A stretch of 37,379 nt of DNA, from positions 1 through 37,379 of the forward strand of contig DCWG01000025.1 of assembly GCA_002327525.1 (NCBI GenBank), in the 5' to 3' direction. The position numbers and the translations under genes were made by a program. The notes beneath the pieces are model-generated. The model saw nothing but the letters and a program-made list of their open reading frames with translations, was not told the origin of the DNA and ran no database searches. How positions within the stretch are numbered: the first letter of the stretch is position 1; the number at the start of each line of letters is the position of its first letter. Source of the DNA: Gammaproteobacteria bacterium UBA2168. Its GTDB lineage: Bacteria; Pseudomonadota; Gammaproteobacteria; Pseudomonadales; Azotimanducaceae. Shown here piece by piece: positions 25,637 through 34,042 of the stretch.

Positions 25637-26155
25637 ATGAAACAGATGAAACCACTACCTGCCCTGGCCCTGCTCACCACGATGATCCTGTGCAACAGCG
25701 CCTCCGGTACAGCGCTTCTCGAACCGGGCGATGCGTTTCCTGCATTCGACGCCAGGGACCAGCACGATACCGAATATCAATTCCAACCGGGCACGAGGAC
25801 CGTCCTCATCGCCTTCGACATGCAAACCGCCAAAAAGACTAACAAGAAGCTCGCGAACCTCGATGCGGGTTTCCTGGCAGACAATGAGGCCGTGTTCATT
25901 TCCAACATCTACGGCATGCCCCGCGTAGGACGCCTTTTTGCGCTTCCCAAAATGAGGAAATACCCGCATCGCATTGTCCTCGCCGATGCCGAGAATCTCC
26001 TGAGCCTTTTCCCCCGGAAGGCAGATAGAGTCACCATCATCCGGCTGAATGCAAGTGCGGCGGTTCTATCGGTTGATTTCTGGAATCCCGGTGAAGAGGA
26101 GCTGTGGGATTACTTTGATCGTGGTGCGACCGCATCCGCGACATCGCTCGACTAG
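25637..26155 (+). CDS. Secreted thioredoxin-fold-like protein without cysteine pair
   Basis: A 172-residue protein with a signal peptide (MKQMKPLPALALLTTMILCN, cleaved around SASG-TALLEP). The rest resembles a peroxiredoxin/thioredoxin-fold layout: the early LEPGDAFPAFDARDQHDTEY, the strand TRTVLIAFDMQTAKKTNKKL where a CxxC would normally sit, and a late strand RVTIIRLNASAAVLSVDFW. There is no cysteine in the mature part, so it cannot act as a redox thiol enzyme. The distinctive YGMPRVGRLFALPKMRKYPH segment suggests a conserved family, but I know of no established function. It lies alone between the divergent carboxylase and the convergent NTF2-like gene. Confidence 0.72.
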   Translation: MKQMKPLPALALLTTMILCNSASGTALLEPGDAFPAFDARDQHDTEYQFQPGTRTVLIAFDMQTAKKTNKKLANLDAGFLADNEAVFISNIYGMPRVGRLFALPKMRKYPHRIVLADAENLLSLFPRKADRVTIIRLNASAAVLSVDFWNPGEEELWDYFDRGATASATSLD

Positions 26156-26215
26156 TGTCTATTCTGGCCGGCTATCATGCTTTCAATTCGTTCTACTACG
26201 AATGAGCCCCGCCTG

Positions 26216-26677
26216 TCACTGAGCAAAACTGGAACGCATTTTGATAGCCCACTTGCCGCTCTCCCGGGTCAGGATATAGAGCGAATCGTGGCAGTTGATG
26301 ACGGAACCATCTTCCCGATATCGGGTGAAACGTGTATTCACATGCACCTTGTCCTCCGATCGCATCGAGATTTCCCGTTTGTCCCACTCGCTGTGGTGCC
26401 ACCCGATTCCCTTCAGAAAGCTCTCCAGATCTTCTCGCTTCAGATCATCAGCACTTTGCAACACGTGCATCCGCCCACTGGCCAACCGGTAGTGAGGAAA
26501 GTGATACGTGCTGGTATGGGTCTTGATATCCAAGGCATTGAATGAGGACAGGAATTTGTCAAGCACCGCCATGATCTCATGATCCGTGGAGTTGTCTGAT
26601 CGACTCCAGGCGTTGTTGGCCATCAGCACGTGAGCCAGGATCAAACTCAACGCCCACAATAGATACGACTTTCTCAT
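26216..26677 (-). CDS. Secreted NTF2/SnoaL-like protein
   Basis: A 153-residue protein beginning with a signal peptide (MRKSYLLWALSLILAHVLMA, likely cleaved after NNAWS). It continues with an NTF2-fold layout: an initial helix pair DHEIMAVLDKFLSSFNALDI, then DDLKREDLESFLKGIGWHHS, and three late strands including KVHVNTRFTRYREDGSVINC and SLYILTRESGKWAIKMRSSF. The His-rich HTSTYHFPHYRLASGRMHVL is the most characteristic part and could line a pocket. AAGGGA lies 9 bases upstream of the ATG. It is 133 bases downstream of the broken VOC gene on the same strand and may once have belonged to that operon. Function unknown. Confidence 0.78.
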   Translation of the reverse strand: MRKSYLLWALSLILAHVLMANNAWSRSDNSTDHEIMAVLDKFLSSFNALDIKTHTSTYHFPHYRLASGRMHVLQSADDLKREDLESFLKGIGWHHSEWDKREISMRSEDKVHVNTRFTRYREDGSVINCHDSLYILTRESGKWAIKMRSSFAQ

Positions 26678-26810
26678 AGCACATCCCTTGATAACGGATT
26701 CAACCAGGTACGTATGTCACCGGTGATCGGACCGCCCCTCTCCCTGCTCCCAGGAGTTTAGCCGAGTTCGACAGCCATGAGTGGAGCCGGTGCGTTCTGC
26801 GACGATCAGG

Positions 26811-27249
26811 TCAATCCCAGAGGCCGCCGCGGGTGGGCTTCTCCTCCACGATCTCGACGTTCAGCCCGTCCGGGCCGTAGAAGTACATGTAGTGCACGCC
26901 TCCCAGCGGCGTGAACGGCGTGTGAACCTCGATGCCCGCGGCTTTGTGCCATTCAAATTCACTGGCACCGTCCTACCCCTGCCCAGCCGATATGCCATAA
27001 CGTGGAGCCAATCGACGATGGAGCACGCTCAGCCACTGTCTCTAGCAGGATGAACGACCGCTCTGTAAACAGCGCGGGAACCTTACCCCTGTAAATGACC
27101 TTGACGGCACCGAAATACTTCTCGTAGTACCCGATGAACTCTTCAGATTTGACGACATTCAGATGAACAGGACGCAAATGGGCCGTTTGCGCCAGGACCG
27201 ATACAACGCACAGCGAAAGTGTAGGGTAACCGATACAGCGATATCTCAT
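26811..27249 (-). pseudogene. Secreted VOC (glyoxalase-fold) protein with one frameshift
   Basis: ATG 27249 opens a likely signal peptide (MRYRCIGYPTLSLCVVSVLA), followed by a VOC domain: LRPVHLNVVKSEEFIGYYEK, FTERSFILLETVAERAP, STLWHIGWAG. At about 26970 the frame breaks; one extra G (GGGGTAGGACGG) explains it. In the next frame the domain finishes perfectly with EFEWHKAAGIEVHTPFTPLG, GVHYMYFYGPDGLNVEIVEE and a TGA at 26813-26811. A single frameshift could be a sequencing or assembly error, in which case this is an intact periplasmic metal-dependent VOC enzyme. It lies 55 bases downstream of the methyltransferase on the same strand. Confidence 0.72.
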
Positions 27250-27304
27250 GCCACTGGTTTCTCGACGCGCGGGCATCAAACATAGCTTACGCATTGAGCC
27301 GCGG

Positions 27305-28069
27305 CTACGAACCGTCGTGCACCCTCGCATCCTGCGGCTTCTGCATCACGAAGAATTCGTACCCGTAACATTCGGAGTACGACCGATAGAGCTCGATTTC
27401 CTCCTGGTTTTCATCGAGAAATGCAAGATCTTCAGTGGCTGGCCACTGACGTGACCTGAGCTTCTCAATCTGACGTTCGAGAGGACCGTAGTAGTCATCC
27501 CACCAGGCCGAGGCAGGCAGAGAGAAGTGATGAATCAGGGAATAACCGGCCGCTTCGATGTAACCAACATTCTCATCCACGGTGGTTATGGGCGGATAGG
27601 CCGCCGACCAGAAGCGCAAGGCTGGTTCCGGAGGATCCGGCGTAAACCAGACCAACTCGGTGACCGCCAGGAAGCCGCCCGGCTTCAGAAAGCGTCTGAG
27701 GGCCCGTAGTCCGCGCTTGAATCCCACGTTATAGATGGCGCCTTCGCACCACACCAGATCGAACTCGTCGTCAGGCAGATCGAGTGCATCCATCGAGCAG
27801 CGTAGCGTGGAGACCTGAGACGCCACGCCCAGATTCTTGGCACGTCGGGCGAGGGTGTCGAGGAACGCCTGGCTTATATCCACGGCGGTGATACGCCCGC
27901 CCGTCAGACGAGCGAGCGCCAGTGTCTGACTGCCCGTGCCGCAGCCGATATCCAGGATGCGCGGATGCTCCGGTATGTATTTGGCGAAGGCCAATGCGCT
28001 GGCAGTAGCCAGATCGCTGCCCGGACCTTGTCTGGGAAGTGCATTAAAAAGTTCCAGGCGGCTGCTCAT
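27305..28069 (-). CDS. Class I SAM-dependent methyltransferase
   Basis: A 254-residue Rossmann-fold methyltransferase. Motif I is ILDIGCGTGSQTLALA, the acidic end of beta-2 is ITAVDISQAFLD, motif II/III is LRCSMDALDLPDDEFDLVWC, and the post-motif segment is LRRFLKPGGFLAVTELVWF. The C-terminal third is rich in aromatic and acidic residues (PASAWWDDYYGPLERQIEKL) and should form the substrate lid. The substrate is unknown; the UbiE/Coq5-like core suggests a small molecule. ATG 28069 lies only 21 bases downstream of the quinone reductase stop, so the two genes are almost certainly one transcript. Confidence 0.85.
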   Translation of the reverse strand: MSSRLELFNALPRQGPGSDLATASALAFAKYIPEHPRILDIGCGTGSQTLALARLTGGRITAVDISQAFLDTLARRAKNLGVASQVSTLRCSMDALDLPDDEFDLVWCEGAIYNVGFKRGLRALRRFLKPGGFLAVTELVWFTPDPPEPALRFWSAAYPPITTVDENVGYIEAAGYSLIHHFSLPASAWWDDYYGPLERQIEKLRSRQWPATEDLAFLDENQEEIELYRSYSECYGYEFFVMQKPQDARVHDGS

Positions 28070-28090
28070 GCGACCATTTACCCGTGCAAT

Positions 28091-29053
28091 TCAGGTAGTA
28101 ATCATCACCTTGCCGATCACCTTGCGATCGACGATGAGTTGATAGGCCTCGACGATCTCGTCCATGGGCAGTCGATGGGATACATAGGGCGAGATACGCC
28201 CGTGTGAGAGCCAGTCGAGCAGGATCTCGGCATTGGCACGGTTCTTTTCGGGATCGTGCCGGCTCAGCCCGCCCATCGTGTATCCGATCACCTGAGCGTC
28301 CTTGACCAACAGATGATTGGTTTTCGCGGTTGCAGCGCGTCCGCTGGTGAAGCCGACGATGAGAATGCGCCCGTAGGGCGCCACACAGCGCATGGACTCA
28401 TCGAACACATCACCGCCAACCGGGTCGTAAATCACGTCTGCGCCACGGCCGCCTGTAAGTTCTTTCACCTGATAGCGAAAGCCGTCCGTGTAGTTGATGG
28501 TATGGTCAGCACCCAGCGTTTTCACCACGGTGAGTTTTTCCTCCGAACTGGCGGCGGCAATGACCCTCGCGCCCATCAGTTTTCCGAGGTCGACCGCCGC
28601 GAGCCCCACGCCTCCGGCAGCACCGTGTACCAGCAACGTCTCACCAGGGCACAGCCTGCCGAGTTGCAACCCCCACAGCCCGGTTGCGTAATTGTTGCGA
28701 AATGACGCCGCCTGCTCGAGGTCGGTGCCTTCCGGCAACGGCGTTACCCGACGGGCAGCCACGTTTACGCGCTCTACACAACCACCCGGGGTGAGTACCG
28801 CATCGCCAACCCGAAACCCCTCCACGCCATCGCCGACGGCCGTGACGACACCACCAGCGTCTCCTCCGATCACGAACGGTAGCTCCGACTTTTCCTGATA
28901 GTCCCCGGCAATTCGCACCAGGTCGCTGAACTGGATTCCTGCGGTTTTGATTCGAACCGACATCTCACCGGGTTGCGGTGGTCCCGGTGGATCCACCTCT
29001 GCGACCACCAGGTCCCGGTGGCTGCCGTACTTGACGCAGTGGATGACTTTCAT
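28091..29053 (-). CDS. Zinc-independent NADPH:quinone oxidoreductase (MDR family)
   Basis: A 320-residue medium-chain reductase of the quinone-reductase branch. The GroES-like domain includes IQFSDLVRIAGDYQEKSELP and FVIGGDAGGVVTAVGDGVEG, and the NADPH loop is LLVHGAAGGVGLAAVDLGKL. Further on are LGADHTINYTDG, GRGADVIYDPVGGDVFDESM and the C-terminal KVIGKVMITT. Zinc ligands are absent. ATG 29053 is preferred over the longer frame to 29140 because AAGAGA lies upstream and MKVIHCVKYG is the family N-terminus. It is first in a probable operon with the methyltransferase. It resembles the gene at 13434 but is not a recent copy: the two differ throughout. Confidence 0.87.
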   Translation of the reverse strand: MKVIHCVKYGSHRDLVVAEVDPPGPPQPGEMSVRIKTAGIQFSDLVRIAGDYQEKSELPFVIGGDAGGVVTAVGDGVEGFRVGDAVLTPGGCVERVNVAARRVTPLPEGTDLEQAASFRNNYATGLWGLQLGRLCPGETLLVHGAAGGVGLAAVDLGKLMGARVIAAASSEEKLTVVKTLGADHTINYTDGFRYQVKELTGGRGADVIYDPVGGDVFDESMRCVAPYGRILIVGFTSGRAATAKTNHLLVKDAQVIGYTMGGLSRHDPEKNRANAEILLDWLSHGRISPYVSHRLPMDEIVEAYQLIVDRKVIGKVMITT

Positions 29054-29209
29054 CGCGATCTCTTCTTTTTTTTGCGAGCGTTCAGCAGAGCCTAGCATCA
29101 TCGCTCTGATGCCGGAAACGATCGTCTCGAATGTGCGCATGTCGAGCCGCTGAACATTTTACTTCCCGAGAAACCCGTGGATCATGCTGAACACGAGACA
29201 ATAAGGAGC

Positions 29210-29386
29210 ATGCACGAAATACCCCATGTGCAGATCAACGAAGCGCGGCTTTGGTATGCGGTACGCGGGCATGGCGAATTGCTGCTGCACCACGGCTACA
29301 CCGCCTCCAGAGCAAACCGGATGCCGGTCGCGCAACGCCTGGAGGCACGCTGCCACGGAGATCGAGACACAATTCTCCAGCGATAG
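29210..29386 (+). pseudogene. Alpha/beta hydrolase, N-terminal fragment
   Basis: ATG 29210, directly after AAGGAG, opens HVQINEARLWYAVRGHGELL and LLHHGYTASRANRMPVAQRL, the first strands and HG oxyanion segment of an alpha/beta hydrolase. After about 50 codons the homology ends and a TAG follows at 29384-29386. The nucleophile elbow, acid and catalytic His are absent. Positions 29390-29600 hold nothing I can recognise, so the rest of the gene has been deleted. Confidence 0.6.
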
Positions 29387-29601
29387 CGTGACCGACACTG
29401 ACTCCCGCGATGGGGATGGAAAAGGTGGAATCCATGCAACGCAGTGTATGCGAGTTACACAGACCACACGTTGTCGCACCAGCCAGACCAGATTCGATGT
29501 CACTGCCCGAAAGCGGGCGATCAATTCCCGGACATCGGCATGCTTTGTACGCGATCACGCCTTCGCCGTAGAATCGACCCCTTATCAGCAGGAATGTATA
29601 A

Positions 29602-29847
29602 ATGACACGCAAAGCCATCGCGTTGATAGCAATGACATTCACGCTCAGCGCATGCTGGAACGCTGAGAACGTCCATGTGCGACTCGAAGATGTGTCACTG
29701 GGATAGCAGTTGCTGAATCTCAAAGCCGCCTACGCGGGAGATGCAATCACGCAGGACGAGTATGAGGCGACCAGGCGCACATTGCTTTCGTTGAACGATC
29801 TGTGCAAGAACACGGAATCCGAGGTCACCTGGTTCTGGGATCGCTAA
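29602..29847 (+). pseudogene. Small lipoprotein interrupted by an in-frame stop
   Basis: ATG 29602 follows AGGAA and opens a lipoprotein signal (MTRKAIALIAMTFTLSACWN) with lipobox LSAC. After LEDVSLG a TAG at 29704-29706 interrupts the frame. The same frame resumes with QLLNLKAAYAGDAITQDEYE and TRRTLLSLNDLCKN to a TAA at 29845-29847. The part after the stop resembles a SHOCT-like helical hairpin (LGxQLxxL...GAITxxEYE), in which the residue at the stop is usually polar, often Gln, so CAG to TAG is the likely change. Its 3' end overlaps that of the broken GST gene on the other strand. Confidence 0.6.
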
Positions 29848-30405
29848 CCGAATCGTTCAAGGCCTCGAGATCGCGGTGCGCGAAACCTTTTTTGCTCTTC
29901 GTGAGAATGCCTTCCAAGCCCCTGTAGATTGTAAGTTCGTCTAACCTGCCGGCGTGCCATCGCAGCCACCAGCCGTCGCACGGGTCGGGGCGCGATATCA
30001 AAAAAACCTTCGACGGCGTGCTCGAATCAATCTTCGTCGAGCCATCGGCTCGCCACCATGATCCAGTACAGAAGGTCTTCCGCGAGCCGCGCCAACGCCA
30101 CGCCCTGTGCTCGTTGGTGAGCATCGAGCCCCTGCTACACCCGGCCTTGCGCAAATTCGTCGAGATACTCCGTAATCAGTTCCGAATCCGCCAGGCGTTC
30201 GCCGTCGATCTCCAGAAACGGCAGCTTGCCCTAGGGTGCTTTACAGGGATCGCCTTCATGCTCCAGTTCGAAAGGTACCTCAAGGACCGTCATCAGCATT
30301 TCCGTCTTGAGACAGAACGGGCTCGGATTCCGCATTCCGAAAGCGAGGGGGCGGCATCACCAGTTTCAGCACAGTGTGGTTCCCTGTTTGCTCGATCGGC
30401 ACCAT
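29825..30405 (-). pseudogene. Glutathione S-transferase, Fax/metaxin-like, heavily decayed
   Basis: ATG 30405 opens MVPIEQTGNHTVLKLVMPPP. After one frameshift near 30335 the N-terminal thioredoxin-like domain continues as GMRNPSPFCLKTEMLMTVLE and GKLPFLEIDGERLADSELIT, then the C-terminal helices RAQGVALARLAEDLLYWIMV and VRRLVAAMARRQVRRTYN. Three in-frame stops fall inside conserved segments: CKAP-stop-GKLP (TAG), AQGRV-stop-QGLDA (TAG) and LDED-stop-FEHAVEG (TGA, where Trp is expected). A second frameshift precedes HRDLEALNDSV near the end. The SPFCLKTE and LYWIMVASRW motifs are those of the Fax/Tom37-metaxin type GSTs. This is unambiguous decay rather than sequencing error. Confidence 0.75.
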
Positions 30406-30683
30406 AGCAGAGCGCTGCTGACAACATCGTGTCACCAGGGCAGGAACTCGTGAAGCCTGTAATCCGGCATGACGACAGGCAGGCAAAGAATTCTCATTTC
30501 ACCTACCCTCACCCGCGCAAGCCCTGCGACAGATTTCGTCTTGACCCAGTGGAACAACAGGCACAGCAAAGTAGCGCCGCTGTCCGCCGGGTTGCACAAT
30601 GGGCTGTTCGCTCGGAAGGCAACAACAACAAAACGACACCGGATATGTGTGTCACCGCACAGCGCGACACACTGGGGAACTAG
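30406..30683. other. Upstream region of the MFS gene; short hairpin only
   Basis: No coding frame in this stretch is convincing. Close to the MFS start, GTGTGTC (30647-30653) and GACACAC (30666-30672) form a perfect 7-base inverted repeat with a 12-base spacer, ending 11 bases before the ATG. It could be an operator or an mRNA hairpin; the ribosome site GGGGA follows it. Nothing else stands out. Confidence 0.35.
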
Positions 30684-31985
30684 ATGTCAGATTCCGCGTT
30701 ACCACCGCACAGACCGCTGTACACGGCGAACTACACGAATTACGTGCTTGGCGTCCTGGTGGTCGTATACGTGTTCAACTTCATCGATCGCCAGATTCTC
30801 GCCATACTGGCTCCCGCCATCAAAGACGAATTGGGGCTTTCGGACACGCAGATCGGGGCGCTCACGGGCATGGCGTTCGGCATCTTCTACGCCACCCTCG
30901 GCATTCCCATCGCGCGTCTGGCGGACCGCCACTCACGCGTCACCATCATCTCCATCTGCCTGGCGATCTGGAGTCTGATGACGGCACTCTCGGGAGCAGC
31001 CGCCAACTTCTGGCAACTGCTCGCCGCGCGCATCGGAGTCGGTATCGGCGAGGCCGGCGGCAGCCCTCCTTCGCACTCGCTGCTGGCCGACTACTTCGCG
31101 CCGGAGCGCCGCGCCACCGCCCTTGGCATCTATGCGCTCGGCATCCCGGTGGGCATTCTGTTCGGTAACCTCGCCGGTGGCTGGATCGATCAGTTTTTCG
31201 GCTGGCGCAACGCGTTTTTCGTGGTCGGTATCCCGGGCGTGCTCCTGGCGCTGCTCATGAAGCTCACGGTGAAAGAGCCGCCACGAGGTTATTCAGAAGG
31301 GCGCACACCCGAGGTTCACAACGTGCCTTTTCGGGACGTGCTGAACACCATGTGGGGTTACAAATCTTTCCGGCATCTGTCGCTGGGTGCTGCGACACAG
31401 GCATTCGTCGGTTATGGTGCCATTGCCTTCATGCCATCGTTTCTGGTGCGAGCGCACGACATGAGTAGCGGAGAGGTCGGTACGGCGCTCGGGCTCATCA
31501 TCGGCATCTGCGGGGGCGTGGGCACCTTCCTCGGAGGTTACCTTTGCGACAAGCTCAGTATGCGCGACATCCGCTGGTATATGTGGATGCCGGGATTAGG
31601 CTTTCTCATCGCGGTACCTTTCGGTGTGGGCGTGTTCACCGTCGACAGCGTGGCCCTGTCACTGCTGCTGTACACCATGCCGGCGTTCCTGGTGAATCTC
31701 TACACGGGCCCGACATTTGGAATCACCCAATCGCTTGCCCCGCTGGCAATGCGCTCGGCCGCTTCAGCGCTGCTGTTGTTCATCATCAACATCATCGGGC
31801 TGGTGTTCGGGCCGACCACCGTGGGATTCATCAGCGATCTGCTCTATGAGAGCTGGCAGATGAGCGACGTCGAATCACTGCGCATCGCGCTACTCGCCAC
31901 GAATTTCGTCTACCTGATCTCATTCACCAACTACTACCTGGGCTCGAGGCACCTGAGGGCCGATCTGCAACGTGCCAATGCGTGA
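30684..31985 (+). CDS. MFS transporter, spinster-like
   Basis: A 433-residue permease of the major facilitator superfamily with twelve predicted helices. Typical family segments are VVVYVFNFIDRQILAILAPA in TM1, GLSDTQIGALTGMAFGIFYA, and IPIARLADRHSRVTIISICL, the loop 2-3 motif with the conserved Asp and Arg. GIGEAGGSPPSHSLLADYF is in TM4-5. A matching cytoplasmic loop, GYLCDKLSMRDIRWYM, begins the second half. The spinster-like MFS branch in proteobacteria often moves lipids, organic acids or steroid-like molecules; no cargo can be named here. ATG 30684 lies 6 bases after GGGGA. It converges with the radical SAM gene and has no co-transcribed neighbour. Confidence 0.88.
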   Translation: MSDSALPPHRPLYTANYTNYVLGVLVVVYVFNFIDRQILAILAPAIKDELGLSDTQIGALTGMAFGIFYATLGIPIARLADRHSRVTIISICLAIWSLMTALSGAAANFWQLLAARIGVGIGEAGGSPPSHSLLADYFAPERRATALGIYALGIPVGILFGNLAGGWIDQFFGWRNAFFVVGIPGVLLALLMKLTVKEPPRGYSEGRTPEVHNVPFRDVLNTMWGYKSFRHLSLGAATQAFVGYGAIAFMPSFLVRAHDMSSGEVGTALGLIIGICGGVGTFLGGYLCDKLSMRDIRWYMWMPGLGFLIAVPFGVGVFTVDSVALSLLLYTMPAFLVNLYTGPTFGITQSLAPLAMRSAASALLLFIINIIGLVFGPTTVGFISDLLYESWQMSDVESLRIALLATNFVYLISFTNYYLGSRHLRADLQRANA

Positions 31986-32036
31986 CTCAGGCTGCCCGGC
32001 ATCGCAAAAGTTCGGCGCGTAGCGAATGCGAGTGCC

Positions 32037-33113
32037 TCAATCGCCGAGGCGTACGCGCATGCGCCCCGCACCGAACTGGCCGGGTGCTGCTTCGAAATGA
32101 CCCGGTACGATTTGACCGCACGATTGACAACCACCGCGAGGATTCAGGTGCCAGCGGCCGAGCACATACCAGTCCCGTTCTATCAGCAATTCACCGCAGT
32201 TTGGGCACCAGGTGCTCGAACCCGCGCTGTCATGCACATTGCCTGTGTAGGCGTACTTCACACCGTTACGCATGGCGATGCGACGCGCGCGGGTTAGCGT
32301 CTCGCTCGGCGTACTGCGTTTGTCGCGCATCTTCCAGTCTGGATGAAACGCGGTGAAGTGCATGGGCACACCCGGACCCAGATGCTCAACCACCCACGCC
32401 GTCATCTCTTCCAGTTCAGCCTCGGAATCGTTTTCACCCGGAATCAGCAGCGTGGTGGTCTCAAGCCAGGTTTCTGTCTCGTGTCTGATGTATTGGAGAG
32501 TTTCCAGCACCGGCGCAAGATGCCCGCCGCAGACCCTGTGGTAGAAACGCTCGGTAAATGCCTTCAGATCTACGTTGGCCGCATCCATCGCCTGAAAGAA
32601 CTCGGCGCGAGGTTCCGGGTCGACGTATCCCGCGGTCACCGCCACGCTCTTCACACCCTCCTCGTGACAAGCCCCCGCCACATCGACGGCGTACTCCATG
32701 AAGATGACCGGATCGTTATAGGTGAAGGCGATACTGCGGCACGCGAGTTCCACCGCCGCCCGGGCGAGTCGTTCCGGCATCGCTCGGTCCGCAAGCGTAT
32801 CCATCTCCCGTGATTTACTCACGTCCCAGTTCTGACAGAACTTACATGCCAGATTACACCCCGCGGTGCCGAAAGACAGCACGCTGCTGCCGGGGTAGAA
32901 ATGACTGAGCGGCTTCTTCTCGATTGGATCGACACAGAAACCGCTGGAACGCCCGTAACTAACGAGCTTGACCTCATCGTCCAGACGCTGGCGCACATAA
33001 CACAGCCCGCGTTGCTCCTCACGCAGCCTGCAGCGCCGCGGACACACATCACACTGCACCCGTCCGTCATCGCGTCGGTGCCAGTGTCGGGTGCTGACGA
33101 CAGTGTCTTCCAT
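32037..33113 (-). CDS. amrS: AmmeMemoRadiSam system radical SAM enzyme
   Basis: A 358-residue radical SAM protein. The [4Fe-4S] motif is GCNLACKFCQNWDVSK (Cys-x3-Cys-x2-Cys). Before it lies a four-cysteine segment (CDVCPRRCRLREEQRGLCYV), and a C-terminal ribbon (CPNCGELL then CQSCGQIV) probably binds zinc. The core runs through IAFTYNDPVIFMEYAVD, VKSVAVTAGYVDPEPR and FHPDWKMRDKRSTP. This is the signature of the radical SAM member of the AmmeMemoRadiSam system; its substrate is unknown. The two partner genes start 131 bases away on the other strand, so all three are present. The start is set at ATG 33113 (MEDTVVSTRHW), which matches the family N-terminus, although its ribosome site AGAAGG is unusually close; the frame is open 23 codons further. 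The symbol amrS is used in some databases. Confidence 0.9.
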   Translation of the reverse strand: MEDTVVSTRHWHRRDDGRVQCDVCPRRCRLREEQRGLCYVRQRLDDEVKLVSYGRSSGFCVDPIEKKPLSHFYPGSSVLSFGTAGCNLACKFCQNWDVSKSREMDTLADRAMPERLARAAVELACRSIAFTYNDPVIFMEYAVDVAGACHEEGVKSVAVTAGYVDPEPRAEFFQAMDAANVDLKAFTERFYHRVCGGHLAPVLETLQYIRHETETWLETTTLLIPGENDSEAELEEMTAWVVEHLGPGVPMHFTAFHPDWKMRDKRSTPSETLTRARRIAMRNGVKYAYTGNVHDSAGSSTWCPNCGELLIERDWYVLGRWHLNPRGGCQSCGQIVPGHFEAAPGQFGAGRMRVRLGD

Positions 33114-33244
33114 ACCTTCTATATGGTGGCAGACACCCAGAATGGCAAGGTGTCCTGGATAAAAGCACCGGAATACTTGCAATAAGCGGCGGACAGCCCC
33201 ATATAGCGGGTGTCACCAACTTCCCACACTCAGGGGAGGTACCC

Positions 33245-34042
33245 ATGCTGACACGTCAAACAGCGGTTGCCGGCTTTTTTTACCCGGAGGATCCGACGAC
33301 GCTGTCCGATACCGTGGCCAGCTTCCTGGAGCAGGCGCGTACTTCCAGAGCTGCCTTCCCGGCGGACAGCTTTCCCAAGGCGATCATCGCCCCGCATGCG
33401 GGATATCCATACTCCGGGCCCATCGCGGCAACTGTGTACGGATTGCTTCAGGGCGCCCGCGCGCGCATAAGACGCGTCGTATTGCTAGGTCCCGCACACC
33501 GGGTGTACCTGCGCGCAATGGCATTTCCTTCCGTCGATGCATTCGCCTCACCACTGGCAAACGTACCACTCGACAAAGCGTCTATCGCACGCGCGCTCGA
33601 GCTTGAATATGCACAGGTCTCGGACGAGGCTCACGCCGAGGAGCATTGCCTGGAGGTGCAACTGCCGTTCCTGCAAACCGTCTTGGACGAGTTTGCGCTG
33701 GTGCCCTTCGTGGTCGGCGACTGTCCACCCAGCGCGGTAGCCGCCGTTCTGGAATCGCTGTGGGGAGGCGAGGGGACTCTGATCGTCGTGAGTTCGGATC
33801 TGTCGCACTATTTGCCTTACGATCAGGCGCAAGACACAGACCGCGTCACCAGTCAGGCCATCGAGGCACGCAGCTCTCGACTCCTCGGCGACGAGGCCTG
33901 CGGCGCTCACGCCATCAACGGACTGATGCTGGTCGCAGAAAGGTACGGGCTCGAAGTACGCACCCTGGATGTGCGCAACTCGGGCGATACGGCGGGAGAC
34001 CGCAGTAGTGTCGTGGGATATGGCGCTTATGCACTCTCCTGA
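33245..34042 (+). CDS. amrB: AmmeMemoRadiSam system protein B (Memo family)
   Basis: A 265-residue Memo-family protein, related to human MEMO1 and to the class III dioxygenase fold. Expected metal-site histidines are His51 in APHAGYPYSG and His85 in LLGPAHRVYL. Further conserved segments are EEHCLEVQLPFLQTVL, VVSSDLSHYLPYD and NGLMLVAERYGLEVRT. By eye, the Cys that completes the human metal site is replaced here by an Asp in RNSGDTAGDRSSVVGYGAYA, as appears common in bacterial members. The catalytic activity of the family is unresolved. ATG 33245 follows a strong AGGGGAGG. It is divergent from the radical SAM gene and overlaps the AMMECR1 gene, so B and A are translated from one message. Confidence 0.92.
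   Translation: MLTRQTAVAGFFYPEDPTTLSDTVASFLEQARTSRAAFPADSFPKAIIAPHAGYPYSGPIAATVYGLLQGARARIRRVVLLGPAHRVYLRAMAFPSVDAFASPLANVPLDKASIARALELEYAQVSDEAHAEEHCLEVQLPFLQTVLDEFALVPFVVGDCPPSAVAAVLESLWGGEGTLIVVSSDLSHYLPYDQAQDTDRVTSQAIEARSSRLLGDEACGAHAINGLMLVAERYGLEVRTLDVRNSGDTAGDRSSVVGYGAYALS

Noticed and set aside
13169..29706. Repeated in-frame TAG codons (13169, 29704 and two in the GST at 29825-30405), as possible amber recoding
   Set aside because: Other genes here end normally in TAG (for example at 284 and 26153), and the affected genes also carry TGA stops or frameshifts. Decay explains this better than a changed genetic code.
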